Of a stretch of DNA of 64,000 bases, positions 24,091 to 36,040 are shown piece after piece. The stretch covers positions 44,720,569 to 44,784,568 of the forward strand of contig NC_088776.1 in the NCBI RefSeq assembly GCF_954871325.1, written 5' to 3'. Below the pieces are notes generated by a model. That model was not told the DNA's origin, did not search any database, and saw nothing but the letters and a program-made list of their open reading frames with translations. Each line of letters begins with the position of its first letter. Within the stretch, counting starts at the first letter, position 1. Origin of the DNA: Gordionus sp. m RMFG-2023. Taxonomy: Eukaryota; Nematomorpha; Gordioida; Chordodea; Parachordodidae. The translations under genes and the position numbers were made by a program.

Positions 24091-24420
24091 TTAGTAGTAT
24101 GAGGCTTTGAATTCCAATGAATAATTGAAAAATTAAATTTGGGGTAATGATAGATATAGCCATTAGAAAAAAAATTATATAACTTTAACCTATTTCAATT
24201 CAAACAAAGTGTACTATAATGCTAGTTTAAAGAAATAAATATTAAATTTTGATTATTTAACTTATAAATATTTTGGAGTTATTTAATAAAAAAACGATTT
24301 GTCATTATTATTGTTTAAAATATATTTGGGGTTCCAAAAATTTGAAATTTAATTATCCTTTCAGCATTATATTAGGGGAATTTTCAAATTAAATATTATT
24401 AACAATTTCAAGGTTTATTC
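24091..24420 (-). promoter_or_regulatory. conserved 5' block of annexin copy C
   Basis: Upstream of the copy C ATG exon. Shares CGATTTGTCATTATT (about 24294), TTATCCTTTCAGC (about 24354) and TTTCAAGGTTTATTCTT (about 24407) with the other two copies, in the same order and spacing. Confidence 0.45.
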
Positions 24421-24850
24421 TTATATAATTTAAATCAACACTTTGGTGTATAAATTTTTCATTTTTAATTAGTATGAAGCCTATATTTTTAATTTTGCTA
24501 ATAATAATTTTAAAAATGTTGTTCATAATTCATAATAATTAAATCAATCAGATTAAACGTTAAAAACCAAACATTTGGGTTAAAAAATTTTTAAAAGTAT
24601 GGTATTAGTAAAGTAATATCGATCAGCCCCTTTGGCGCCTACAAATGACTCAAGACCCCCTAAATTGTTAGCTTTTAATTTCAATGACGTGGCAATTAAT
24701 CTTGCCTATTGTAAGTTATTCCTTCACCTGACAAAACATTCTTTGATAAAATATTTAAAAAAACATTCAATATAAAAACAGATCGGATGATAAGACGTAT
24801 ACAGAAATATGGAATGTCCTCATTCTTGCTCAGCTTAAAGTTCCTACCCC
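24421..24850. repeat. far upstream part of annexin repeat unit C
   Basis: Aligns with 7925-8029 and 8449-8950, allowing for the LINE and MITE insertions in unit B. Similarity fades after CTCAGCTTAAAG (about 24840). No gene seen. Confidence 0.5.
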
Positions 24851-25154
24851 TCCGAAAAAACAGTTAATTATATTTTTAACACTCTTTTGACAGTATATGA
24901 GATGAGGTTGTAGGATTGGTTAATAAATATTTAATAAAATTGATAAAAAAGAGAAAATTTTTAAAGTAAACAATAAGGTAGAATAAACGAATTCCAGTCT
25001 TAATCATAATTCTCAGAAAAATTATCATCAGAAGAAGAAGTTAAATATATTACTTTTAATAAAATAATTTTATAATTTTCAGAATCTGACAAATCTTTAG
25101 ATTCTTTAACCTCCAGGTCATGTGTAATAATTACATCCCTCGTTTTAGCCATAA

Positions 25155-26051
25155 TAGAGGTCTGAAATGGGTGGGTTTTTGAACCATAAGCCAGCCCATC
25201 CATGGTTTTAAAAAAATTAAACCCGCTCGTCCAGCCCGCCCATAGTTTTCAAAAAAAATATACCTGCCTCCCACCCATTAGTCTAAAATTCCTTACCCGC
25301 CCGCCCGGGCATTAGTCTAAAAATTTTTATCCACCCATCCACTATTTATAAAAAAAAATTTAACCCAAGCCCACTATTATAAATTTAATTATGGCCCTTC
25401 TTTCAATATTTTAAGCATCTAATAAAAAAAAAATTCAGCATTACACCTATACAAAAAGTTTTTAGTAAATTACTATATTCATAAAAAAATATTCAATTTA
25501 AATTATGGATAATTTATTTGATCAAATAGAATATTAATGAAATAATATAAATATAAAATTGAATTATATGTATATAATAATGCAAAAATAATAATGAATC
25601 CACATTTTCTGGATTCAAACACGTTCTTATTTGTTCTAAAGGCCTTCCATCATTGCTAAATCCTCGTTCAGAAGAAGCACTATTTGCTGGAATTGCCAAT
25701 ATTTTTCTTGCTAATCTTGATAGCTTTGGCAAATATCTTTTTAGTCGTTTCCACCAAATTAGTTTTAAATATATAAAAAAAATTTATGATACCAAAAAAT
25801 GACATTTTAATTATTAATATCCAAAAAAGTTCATAGGAACAATTTTTTATTAATATTTACTTAAATGATTTTAAATTTTTTTAACCCACCCTCCCATTGT
25901 TTTAATTTTGCCCACCCACCCGCCCATAGTTTAAACATTTATAACCCGCCCTTCTGCCCGTTCTTAAAAAATATTTGCTAGCCCACCCGCCCACCCGCCC
26001 GCCCACTTAGATGGGCGGGCGTGCCGAAACTCCGCCCTATGCAGACCTCTA
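25155..26051 (-). mobile_element. 897-bp hAT element with perfect 8-bp target duplication
   Basis: Terminal inverted repeat TAGAGGTCTG / CAGACCTCTA; AGCCATAA stands on both sides (25147-25154 and 26052-26059). The minus strand at 25514-25732 encodes a hAT dimerisation domain: PKLSRLARKILAIPANSASS then ERGFSNDGR and CLNPENVDSLLFLH. Both ends carry many CCCGCC/CCACCC pieces. The element holds only the transposase C terminus, so it is an internally deleted, non-autonomous derivative. Confidence 0.85.
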
Positions 26052-26099
26052 AGCCATAATATATATTTCGAAACTTGGGCATTTTTTCAAAAACTTGAC

Positions 26100-27130
26100 C
26101 GGAATTTAAATAGTAAAATTCACAAATATCCTCAATATCATCCTTAATGAATGTCTTTTATGCCATTCCTAAGGGTGTGATGTTTGATATAAATTTTTTT
26201 ATCGATTTATCATTTAATTAAACTGCCTAATGATCAAATCAACTCAGAATAAATTATTATAAATAATGAAAGTACATATACCTCTCCTTTGTAATGTTTG
26301 AAGTCTAGAACTTTCAATCAAAAGGTAGATTTCTCTCCTTCATAAATTCTTGTGCCTTTGAAAAAAACACCCAAAAATTAAGTGTTATTATCAATTAGGA
26401 TTAAAAAATAATAAAAGACAATAATTTAAATTATAATTCTCAAATTAATCAGGCAATCTTTTGCCAATTGAATTTGTTTTATTGCAAACCTTTGATTCGA
26501 AATGATTTGCAAATTTGTACAAGCCATACTTGTTATTGACAATATTTTATCAAAAACACAAAGTGATAAAATAAAAAAAATTTTATTCTAAAAACAATAG
26601 CACTAGCCATGGTAAAAGTGGCAGAATCTTCAGATTCCTTTAAATTTGTCAAAGCTGCCCTCAATACATTATAAAGTAGGAAAAACAATAGCTTTATATA
26701 GTGATAGCCATCTTCTAATAACATATAAACAATTAATACCGTGATATTCTTGATGGGTAAAAATGGTTGCGATTTTGTCTCTACATTACTCTAACATGCT
26801 TTAAGCACTGCATATCTTTTAACACCATAGAAATACACGTGAATCTCGTCTAAGATGCCTAAAACATTTCTTAGTTCCCTTATCGACTAACATAATTGAA
26901 CAATGATTAGATCTAATCTATGACTTTAGCACCAAGTAAAAGTTTTGAGATCTCAGCTCTAATTAAAGCCTGTATTCCTATGTCCTTCCACTCATATTTG
27001 AAGTACCATCATAGCTTCAATTAAGAATTCGAGAGGTATATTCATAGAACTAAGCTTGCATATCATATTTAATGAAATAAAATTCGAAATCGCTGGTCCA
27101 ATTTTTTAGGCATTGACTCTTCTCTAGGGT
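26100..27130 (-). pseudogene. possible hAT transposase relic (ZMYM1/P52rIPK-like)
   Basis: Minus-strand fragments in several frames: ILDEIHVYFYGVKRYAVLK (about 26800-26870), reminiscent of the FF-x-STKRH region of ZMYM1-like hAT proteins, then ALTNLKESEDSATFTMASAI (26610-26680), similar to the following helical region. Order fits one transposase read right to left. Many stops. Weak similarity judged from memory. Confidence 0.35.
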
Positions 27131-27405
27131 GATATATACTATTAATATTTTTCTTAGTTCTTTTTAATGTTTTTCTATTTAAAATATATATTTTTTATAT
27201 ATAATTTTTAATATATCCTTATTTGTTTTTTTTAATAATATATTTTTAATTTGATATTGTTCCTATTTGTATTAAATCTTTTTAAATTGAAACCGCTTTT
27301 TATAAAAATAAAATATTTACGGTTAATAAAAATAAAAAATTTATAATTTTTTTTTAAATACCCCCATTCAAATTTAAAGAAGCAGTTGCTTCGTACCCCC
27401 TCCCT

Positions 27406-27774
27406 GTTAAATATGGATTTATATATAAAATTGTTTAATTTATACTAAGGTGTTGTATAGCCTAAATTACAATTTATTTCATTCATACATTGTATTTTAT
27501 CGTTATTTTGTATTAATACATTAAATAATAAACGATTTAAAAAATATATATAGATATTATTAACATTGAAAAATTTTTAAATTTTAAATTTAAATAAAAT
27601 TACTTTTTTATAATTCCCTGCCTACTCTCTCAGCATGGTGGCAGATTGAGTTAATTATTTATTAATACAAAATAACTTGATGGAATACAATGAATGAATG
27701 AAATAAATTGCAATTTATGCTGTACAACACCTTAGTATAAATTTAATAATTTTATATATAAATCCATATTTAAC
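27406..27774. mobile_element. fold-back element, about 125-bp inverted arms
   Basis: Left arm from GTTAAATATGGATTTATAT (27406) to about 27535 and right arm from about 27645 to 27774 are inverted copies, including AAGGTGTTGTA and its complement. The central loop is about 100 bp. No coding content; a MITE is likely. Flanks are C-rich (CCCTCCCT, ACTCCCC) but give no certain target duplication. Confidence 0.75.
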
Positions 27775-28199
27775 ACTCCCCATTGTAGGGGCCACTAGAA
27801 ATATGTTGTAAATTAAAAATGAATTAATGAGGATAAAATAGTTCCATGATTGTGGTTTTATTTTTAGTTAAGCATATTACATATAGTTTTCATTATATTA
27901 TTAAATTTTGATACACATTTTTTTTTGATAATCAAAACTTTTGAAAGGCTCTTAATTTATTTTATTTTTTGTTTAACATTTATATTAAATAACAATGATT
28001 AGTATGTTAAAGTAATATATGACTGCCTAATATAATAATTAAATTAAAACGATTATTGATTATAATTATTATATTATTCCAATTAATATAGTGTAAGTTA
28101 TCCTTTCTTATATATTTCTAAGTCAAGGGTATAACTAAGAAAAAAAGCTATATTGTATTGTTAGGTTGACCCCTCCCCATTATCCATATGTAGTATAAT

Positions 28200-31169
28200 T
28201 AGACCTGTGCGCCGCCGGCTCACGCCGGTGCCCCCGGTATTTTTATTCACGCCGGAAAAGCCGCCGATTTTTATTATGGCGGCGGCGCGGCATATGTAAT
28301 TTTTAGAAAGCATATTAATTATATTAACATATTCAATTATTATTATTTTAATTTGAATACTAACATTAATAAAATTAAAATATGAATTATATTCTATTGC
28401 TATATATAAAAGACTAGTGTATATCATTTGCATTGATCATCAAATTTTTTTTCCACAAACAATTCATATTAATTATTTTTATGGACTTGCACGTTTTAAA
28501 CCCCTCTATATACAATTATGAAATAACAACTCTCTCTACTAATCATAAATCAAGTTATGTCTGGAGGTACTTTGGAAATCTTATTTTGAAGAATAAAAAT
28601 AAGAACACAATAAGCCTGATTATATTTATTGTGAACCTTGTTTAAAATTGGCGAAAAAAGATGAGGAAGATTCGAATAAACATAATTCATTTTCACAGTA
28701 ATTTATTTTTTTTAAACTTATATTTATATATATTTTATATTTTAGTTATGAAATAAAATGTTTTAGTAAAAATATAAGTACAAGTAATCTATCTAGGCAC
28801 TTAATTAATTATCACAAACTATCAGAAAAAAATGAATAATAATAAATCCATTCAAAGACTAAAAATATTTTTAAAACCAACAGCAAGATGCAGCAACAAT
28901 ATAAAAAATGGCTCTTATGTTAGTATTATAGTTTATATTCATTTAAAATTTTTAACTGGTTTGTTAAATTAATTTTATTAAGCTTTATTTTGAAAGTTCA
29001 AAACAACTAAATTTAGTTTATTTATTGCCGGCTCTATTTTGAAATCTTTTTAATATATAAACTTAATATATAATTTATTAAATTAAATATGTAAAACTTT
29101 ATTTTGAAAGTTAAAACTAAATCTAATTTATAATTTGTTTCAATCCAGCTCTAATTATTTTGATGTTTTTTAAATTTAAATGTAATAAATATGAAATCTA
29201 ATAGGGCGAAATAATGTTTTTGTGCTGCTTAGATTTAATGCCATTTGATTCTATAAACAATAAAGTAATGACAGATTTTCTAAAGGTTTAAAATTTATAT
29301 AAAATGACTATTAAAAAATAAAGTGCCTAAAAAATAGAAATATACGATAATTGATTCCTCGTCAGAATTGCCAAATAGGACCGCTAGACGATGTTTATTA
29401 ATCTATAAAGGCCCATGTTTAAAATCTAATTGATTCTGGACCAAAATTTTGTTCTATCACTTTTGATTTATGGACCGATTATTTCAAGCGTCGAAATTAT
29501 ATCAAATCTTTATCATAGATGGAAATTTTGATTTAAAATATTTTACCCTAGCAACTAGAATGTGACTCAAAAGCATAGTGGGGAAACAATATTATCTGAG
29601 AGATAGTATTGAAGAGGAGTTCCATTTAAAAGCCAAAATAATACAAATGGTAACTGATGCTGGGGCCAATGTCAAAAGAAGCGTCAGATTAGGGAATTAT
29701 GAGCATCATTTATGCTTAGGGCATGGACTTCATAATTTGGTTACAGTTGATGGCATAAAAAAAGTTACCAAAATTGATATTATTATTAAAAAAATTAGAG
29801 AAATTATTTTGATATCGAGTAGATTTGGAATATGAAATTGAGGTTGAACATCGTAAATGTCTGCAGTCAATTTATGAGACAGGTAATATCTTGGATATTG
29901 ATGATTCTGATCCATACCTTGATGACCATTTTATGTCTGATGAATCGGATAATAGAAATGACATTGCACCAACCAATCTAATTAATGCAAAAACTTTAAA
30001 AATAAATTGCCCTATCCGCTGGCATAGCATATTAATTATGCTAGAAAGTGTTCGCAGTGTAAACTCCTATAAATAATGTTCTAAATAAATAGGAAAACAA
30101 TCTTTAAAACTCTTTAATAATGAATGGGATATGATTGATGAGCTTTACGCAGTATTAAATCCATTCCGAGAGTCGGTGGAATTTCTTTCCTTCCAAAAAG
30201 GATCCACAATAAACTTAGGGTTATTATTCAGTGAAATAGAAGCTCATATACAAATCAATAGATCTGATTGCTCAGATATTATATGCTTAAAAGAAAATAT
30301 GAAAAAAAAAGCTTGACCATAGGTTTCCCATTACTAAACTTCAAGGTATTTTTATTAATAAAATTATATTTTTAACATTAGATATTAGCAACTCTACTTG
30401 ATCCCAGATTTCAAAATCTTAAAGTTGTTTCAGAATATTTTAATTCGAATTCTACGACATCATTGCAATTTTTAGTTCGGCATTTAAAACTTTTAGAGCA
30501 TGTTAGAAATGTATAGAGTGAAATTCAAGTTGAGGATAAAGGTAAAACATCAAGCTCTTATATAGCTAAATTAGCTTGTAAACCTTCCCTTCCAAGTAAA
30601 TATTATAACAATATTAATAATCTAGAACAAGAATGCCATATTTTGCTAGAGGAAGCATTAATCTTTTGGAAGAAAAAGCGACTAGAATTTCCTATGCTTG
30701 CTAATTTAGCTAGGAAGGTTCATTGAATACCTACAGCAAAAAAATTTTTTCCATTGCTGGATTAATACTCAATGCTAAAAGGACTTCTTTATGTCCCACA
30801 AATCTTGATAAAATACTGTTAATTCATGACAATTATAATTTTGCTAAATCTGAATTCTGACTTATTATATTTCATACTTTATATTTTGCTTGCATTCCAA
30901 ATTTATTTTATTTATAATAAAAATCAATAGAATATTTCTTATACGTGTTGTTGATGTGACTCTGAACTGATTAAAAATAAAATTCCTTAGTCTATTTCTG
31001 AGAATGAGAAAATACATAAATTTAAATTGGAGTGAGACAGGAAATAAGATCAATTAAACTATGTTAACAATTTATTAGAAAAGATCGCCCAAATAAATTA
31101 TAGAAAATGTATTTATTAAAAATTTTAAAAAACCGCCGCCGTTGATTGAGACATCGGTGCACAGGTCTA
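28200..31169 (+). mobile_element. hAT transposon with BED-finger transposase, decayed, 2970 bp
   Basis: Ends TAGACCTGTGCGCCG and GGTGCACAGGTCTA. Flanks AGTATAAT (28192-28199) and GGTATAAT (31170-31177) match 7 of 8, fitting a hAT duplication. In order on the plus strand: BED zinc finger (HKSSYVWRYFG, then YIYCEPCLKLA, then NLSRHLINYHKLS; 28535-28835), catalytic-core pieces ITFDLWTDYFKRRNYI (29460), FHLKAKIIQMVTDAGANVKR (29620), EHHLCLGHGLHNLV (29700), CPIRWHSILIMLESV (30010), LLDPRFQNLKVV (30395), and the dimerisation end IPTAKNFFSIAGLILNAKRT (30730) with CPTNLDKILLIHDNY. Stops and frameshifts break it in many places. Confidence 0.85.
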
Positions 31170-31177
31170 GGTATAAT

Positions 31178-31560
31178 TTATACCTTCCTAAGTTAAGGGT
31201 ATAATTACGTAAAACCTTTCTTATATATTTCTAAGTCAAGGGTATAATTACGAAAAAAAAGCAATATTGGTTGGCTAGTTTGACCCCTCCCCACTCCCCG
31301 CCCAATTTATTTGATTTGTTTGTACACTAATTATTGTTATTTAACTATTTCTCCCAGAATTTTTTCTTCTCAATTCTATATAACATTGGTGTCATAGATA
31401 CCCCGTAATACAAATATTAAATTCTTGTTATTATATTTTATCCCCTACTTTACCCAATTTTTATAAAGTTATTGATTATGTTATCAACAATTTTAAAGTT
31501 ATAATTTCTCTACTAACAATAGCTGTATCCTGGTCCTTCTTATTTCTAAACGGGATAGGT
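31178..31560. repeat. local duplication of the hAT insertion flank
   Basis: TTTCTTATATATTTCTAAGTC plus AAGGGTATAA and a following TTGACCCCTCCCCA occur here (31208-31300) and again left of the hAT element (28107-28180). A shorter partial copy precedes it at 31185. The flank therefore was duplicated, or the element sits inside a larger repeat. Confidence 0.5.
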
Positions 31561-31933
31561 TCTTAATCACTAAAATAAAAATTGCTAAAAATTGGGAATC
31601 TCGCTTTTATCTCCTAGAAAATTTTTTAAGTAAATTTAAAATTGATATTAATGGATGCCAGGAAAGTAAATACTTTTATTTAAGTTGAATTTTTAAAAAA
31701 ATTTATAAAAATAGATGAAATATTATCATTGCTCCCAATTTAATTTAATCACCAATTTGGAAATCAAATTGGGAACACGGACGATATTGCTTCCATTTTT
31801 TTTAAACTCAACTTAAATACAAGTGTTTACTTTCCTAGCATCTATAATAATTTCTAATTTACTTTAAAAAATTTCCTAGGAAATATAAGCGAGATTTCCA
31901 ATTTTAAAGCGATTTTTGTTTTGGCGATTTAGA
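31560..31933. mobile_element. fold-back element with about 140-bp inverted arms
   Basis: Left arm (31560-31700) includes ACTAAAATAAAAATTGCT, ATCTCGCTTTTAT, CCTAGAAAATTTTTTAAG and GCCAGGAAAGTAAATAC. Right arm (31790-31933) carries the inverted equivalents (GTTTACTTTCCTAGCAT, AAATTTCCTAGG, AGCGAGATTTCC). A second, smaller inverted pair (CTCCCAATT / AATTGGGAAC) sits in the loop. No coding content. Confidence 0.65.
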
Positions 31934-31939
31934 ACGGGA

Positions 31940-34900
31940 GCCTCGTAGTTAATGTTATTCTTTCCAAGCCAAAATATTTATTTGATGTACACACTTTAAA
32001 ACAAACTAAAATAAGGTGTCCTAGTTTAAAATCTACTCACCCTGAGGCCAGACAGTAATTAGCTTTACATAAATGATTCATAGCAGAAGACGACTTAAGC
32101 ATTTAATTTATTTTTTCTCAAGCATATCGAAATCTAGAAATAATTTATTTTTAAAATATCTAAATCAGAGACATGCCAGGTTCAAGCCCAACCCAATTTT
32201 TTAAATAATTTTTTAAAACCAGATTAGACCCGTATAATTTAAGAATTTTGATCATTTTTTATGGTCTGAACCTGATTATTTAATTTTAATTAAATAATTA
32301 TTTATTTTGTAAATTGTTTCAAAAGGAAATCGAAAATATCAGGAGAATGAATGTTAAGGCTCTATTATAGAGGAACCCGGCACGAAGGTAAAAAGATTTT
32401 TAAACCGGAAAACTTGGGAAAATTATTTATACTGCCCAGCTGAAAATTCGCAATTTTTTAAAAAATCTATAATTGTGAAGATTTCGATTTTTGCATTTAA
32501 AAAATTATTATGGGTCAGGCAAATAAATCCTTTTTAAAAATTCACCTCGACCTCTAATTATTTATATAAGATAGATTTGGGTTGATCTTTGTAAAAAAAA
32601 GAAAGATTAAGATTACTTTTAGACTCTACCCGACTCTGGTTTGTATTAAAATATATTTTTTTGTGAGCCTACTATAACTCACAAAATTTTTACACTTCTT
32701 TCTTATATAAAAGAAATTTAGGAAACAAATATTTATTTTTAAAAAATTGAGGAAAAAAATATTTATTTATAAAAAAAAAATTCACTTTCAAAAATGATTA
32801 AATGACGCGTTATCATATATCGCATTAAGTGTTGCATTGTCAAGCGTAGTGTGACGAAATATCTTGGTGATGAAGTGTATTAGACCAGATAGAACGTTTT
32901 TTTCAAAGCGGTTTCCTAATGTTTCCATCAATATTTTTATTACTAAACAAAAGATAATTATTTGTCGAATTAATATTTTTTTGTATAATAAATTTTAAAA
33001 AAAAAAACTTATTGGTTTAGGATACTCAAGCCTCATTTAATCATTAATAAAATCAAATGATTATGATAAAATCAAATGATTATGATAAAGTCAAATTATT
33101 TTGATTTTTATATAACGCAGCTGAAGACTGAACTTAGCATAATTTTTAAATATTGTATTATACAAAAATAATTAATCGACAAATTATTATCCTTTGCTTG
33201 GAAATATATAAAATTGCTAGAAACATGCCTAAGAAAATGCCTTAAAAAACGTTGTCTGGAAATGGCCTTAAGCGGAGTCTATTTGCTTAAATTTTGTAAG
33301 CAAAGACATAAATAATTTTTATTTTGTATTTGTATCATTTAACATAGGGGCACATTCTTTTTGAACTTATTATTATAGAACCATAATGATTGTAATCAAT
33401 GGTATAAGATACAAAATAAAAAAAATTATGTTTTTGCTTATCGATGATCAAGCCTTGAGATAAAGTATCATCATGATAATGTCGTGGTAATAAATTTTCA
33501 TTAAAGTGTTGATGCAGTAGAGTATCTTCATGATAAAATGTGATAAAGTGCCAGCGTGATAAGGTGTCGTAGCTATATAGTGCCACGTGATAAAGTGTCG
33601 TGTGACGAAATAACGCCACCGTTTTAAACATCAACTACGTCGACTTTAAAAAAAAAAATTATACAACTACAACAATTGTATAAATTTTAAATTTTCTGTT
33701 ATTAAAGATGGTAATTTTGATATCTTCTTTGATATATTAGATTAGAGCTCAACATTGAATTTATTTATTCAGTTCTTGCCTTGCCAAAGAATTGTTTGAT
33801 CACAAATCAGCCTTTACTTTTTTCTGAAAATCTGAGACTGGTCAGACATAAAATAGCGCTCAAGATAAATAAGAAATGATTTATTTCGAGAAAAGGCTAG
33901 TTTAAATATATTAGAAAATAATAATTTTAAAAGTTAAAATATTTTATCTCAATTCAGCCCAAATGTAAATTTTAACATTCAGATCCAGCCCGATCAAGTC
34001 AGAAGTGAATGTCTGCACATTTCCACCAATCCGAGTTATATCTATGTGACAGATATATGCTAGAATCTACCATAAAATACACCAATAACTATAAAGTATC
34101 AAAAATTGATTTTAAAATGCAGCTTAAAGATCACTCCAATAATTCAACTATATCTTCATTATCAAAGATTTTACAATGAGGCAAAAAAATGTAAACTATA
34201 CCTGAATTAAATCTCTTTTTTTTGAGATTATATGATTATAATTAAATCATTAAAACAATTTGTTTCACTTATTATAAAAAAAATGAATCTACGAAATCAT
34301 AACATAAAATGATATAATATAATATAGATATAATTATTGTAAATATTTTGAATAAATTTCTCGAAATTATTTTTCTCAAATGTTTTGAATATTTAGAAAA
34401 TGAATATTTCAAATCCCTTAGAAAATTGAATAATTATGTTTCTAAAAAATGGCTGATTTTTTAATATTTTAAACAATATTCTTATTTTAAAAAAACTTTT
34501 ATAAAAATCATTCACAAAATTGAAAGGAAGTTTCGATATTTAAAATAAACATGAGCTAATCTTCTACATAAAGTTAAATAGATAAGAAAGGGGGTGGGGG
34601 GGGGGGGGGGGTTAATAATATAAAAACGGGAAAACCTCTGAAAATAAAACAACCGGTGAAATTCTGGAAAAAAATAACCGCAAAACAGCCAAAAATATTT
34701 TAAAAAATGCCGTAAAATCTAAGAAAAAATATCTCCTTCTAACCTACTATTATATAGATTAATTCAATCAAAAATTACTTGAGCATTCTCAAAGAAGATC
34801 AAAAAAAAATTTTCATTTTTCACAACATAATTTCTTTTTATTATTTAAACATGACTATTAATCATATTGTAACTCGTTTCACTCTAATAGATTAAAGGAT

Positions 34901-36040
34901 AAAGACAAGCGGGAAAACTCTTGCCCTGAGAATGGACTCGCTAGTAGTCTGTCTTGTCGTCGGTTGTATGATAATAATATTTTAGAATGTAAATAAAGTA
35001 TTTTATTGTTAATTATTGAAAATAACAAATTAAATAATGTAAAACTAATTGATTTTTATAATATAAGATATCTTTTTATATCAAAAGTAAATCAATTATG
35101 TAAATATATATCATATAAAATAACGTTTTCTATATCCAATTTACATAATATAAAAGTTTAATTTAATATATCACACGATCGCATTAAACTTTCATATCTA
35201 AAATGAAAAAAATATATTAACACAATAAAAAATAAATCGTTCCTAATATGTAACAAAGGAATATAAATATTTAATGTAAATTACATAATATTGAATATAT
35301 CTGATAATTTAATTGTTTATATCATAAGAAAACGAATCTCATTTCAATTAATGTGTGTATATAATTTTACCTAAGCATTTTCACTTTACCTTGGCATTTG
35401 CAGTGTAATTATTCAATTTTGGATATAATTAATGACACAGATCTCGAAATTTTTATAACATTATTATTGATATTATATTTTTAAACAATATTTCAGTCCC
35501 TATATACTATTGGAAATGACCTTCGGATCAATTAATGTCTTTATTTGAAAGAACCGATAAATAAAATGTAATGGTTAGTGACAATAAATGCAATATGGTG
35601 CGTGCATTAATTAATGAATTATGAGATGATATGCCATTAAACACTCCACTTCGAACCATTACCCTTTAAAACCCAAATTTATATTTAAAAATCTGAAATA
35701 TAATTATATTTCTAATTTTCAAAATATAAATTTTAAAATGTCGATGATAGAGATTGATATTTATTTAAGATAATTTTGGTAGATGGTACAACAAAGTACT
35801 TTCATTATAAAATATGATAATTTTTTCTGAATTCACAAAATATAATCAAGATATAAAAAAATTAACACAGGATATAAATTTCATTATTAGATGTCCCGGA
35901 AGGTTTTATTAATAAACAAGTCTAGTAGCTTCAACAAGAAACATTTTGAATAATATATCAAACAAATTTAATATCATAGCCCAATCCTTAATCTTTAAAA
36001 TAAAATTCGAATCAAAGCTGTACTTATCATATATGAGCTG
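31940..36040. other. no gene seen; minisatellite and simple repeats
   Basis: A+T-rich DNA. It holds a G+C-containing degenerate element at about 32170-32560, a 19-bp tandem (AAATCAAATGATTATGATA) near 33050-33100, the GATAAAGTG-type repeats at 33465-33610, and a 22-base G-rich run at 34590-34611. Open frames found here are low complexity. Confidence 0.4.
33465..33625. repeat. degenerate GTGATAAAGTGTCG minisatellite
   Basis: Seven or more imperfect copies of GTGATAAAGTGTCG-like words, variously spaced at 14-30 bp, on the plus strand. A few related words (GTGACGAAATATC, GATGAAGTGT) lie at 32850-32885. The minus-strand open frame 33335-33634 (rich in His, Tyr and Thr) is a by-product of the repeat. 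Confidence 0.6.

Noticed and set aside
23978-24163. 61-codon minus-strand frame over annexin C exon 1
   Set aside because: It uses another frame than the MDKRDKDL exon, and its sequence is not kept in copies A and B in that frame.
1-24850. Reading the annexin copies as processed or dead pseudogenes
   Set aside because: Introns are present, all splice sites are kept, and both complete copies have open frames of nearly the same length.
3500-24850. Functional link between annexin array and calmodulin because both are calcium proteins
   Set aside because: They are more than 20 kb apart in a transposon-rich region; proximity in an animal genome is no evidence of joint function.
25000-25154. Host gene exon with acidic tail (LTSSSDDNFSENYD)
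   Set aside because: The frame crosses the hAT insertion border at 25155, and after removing the insert the flanking frame is closed; more likely transposon remains.
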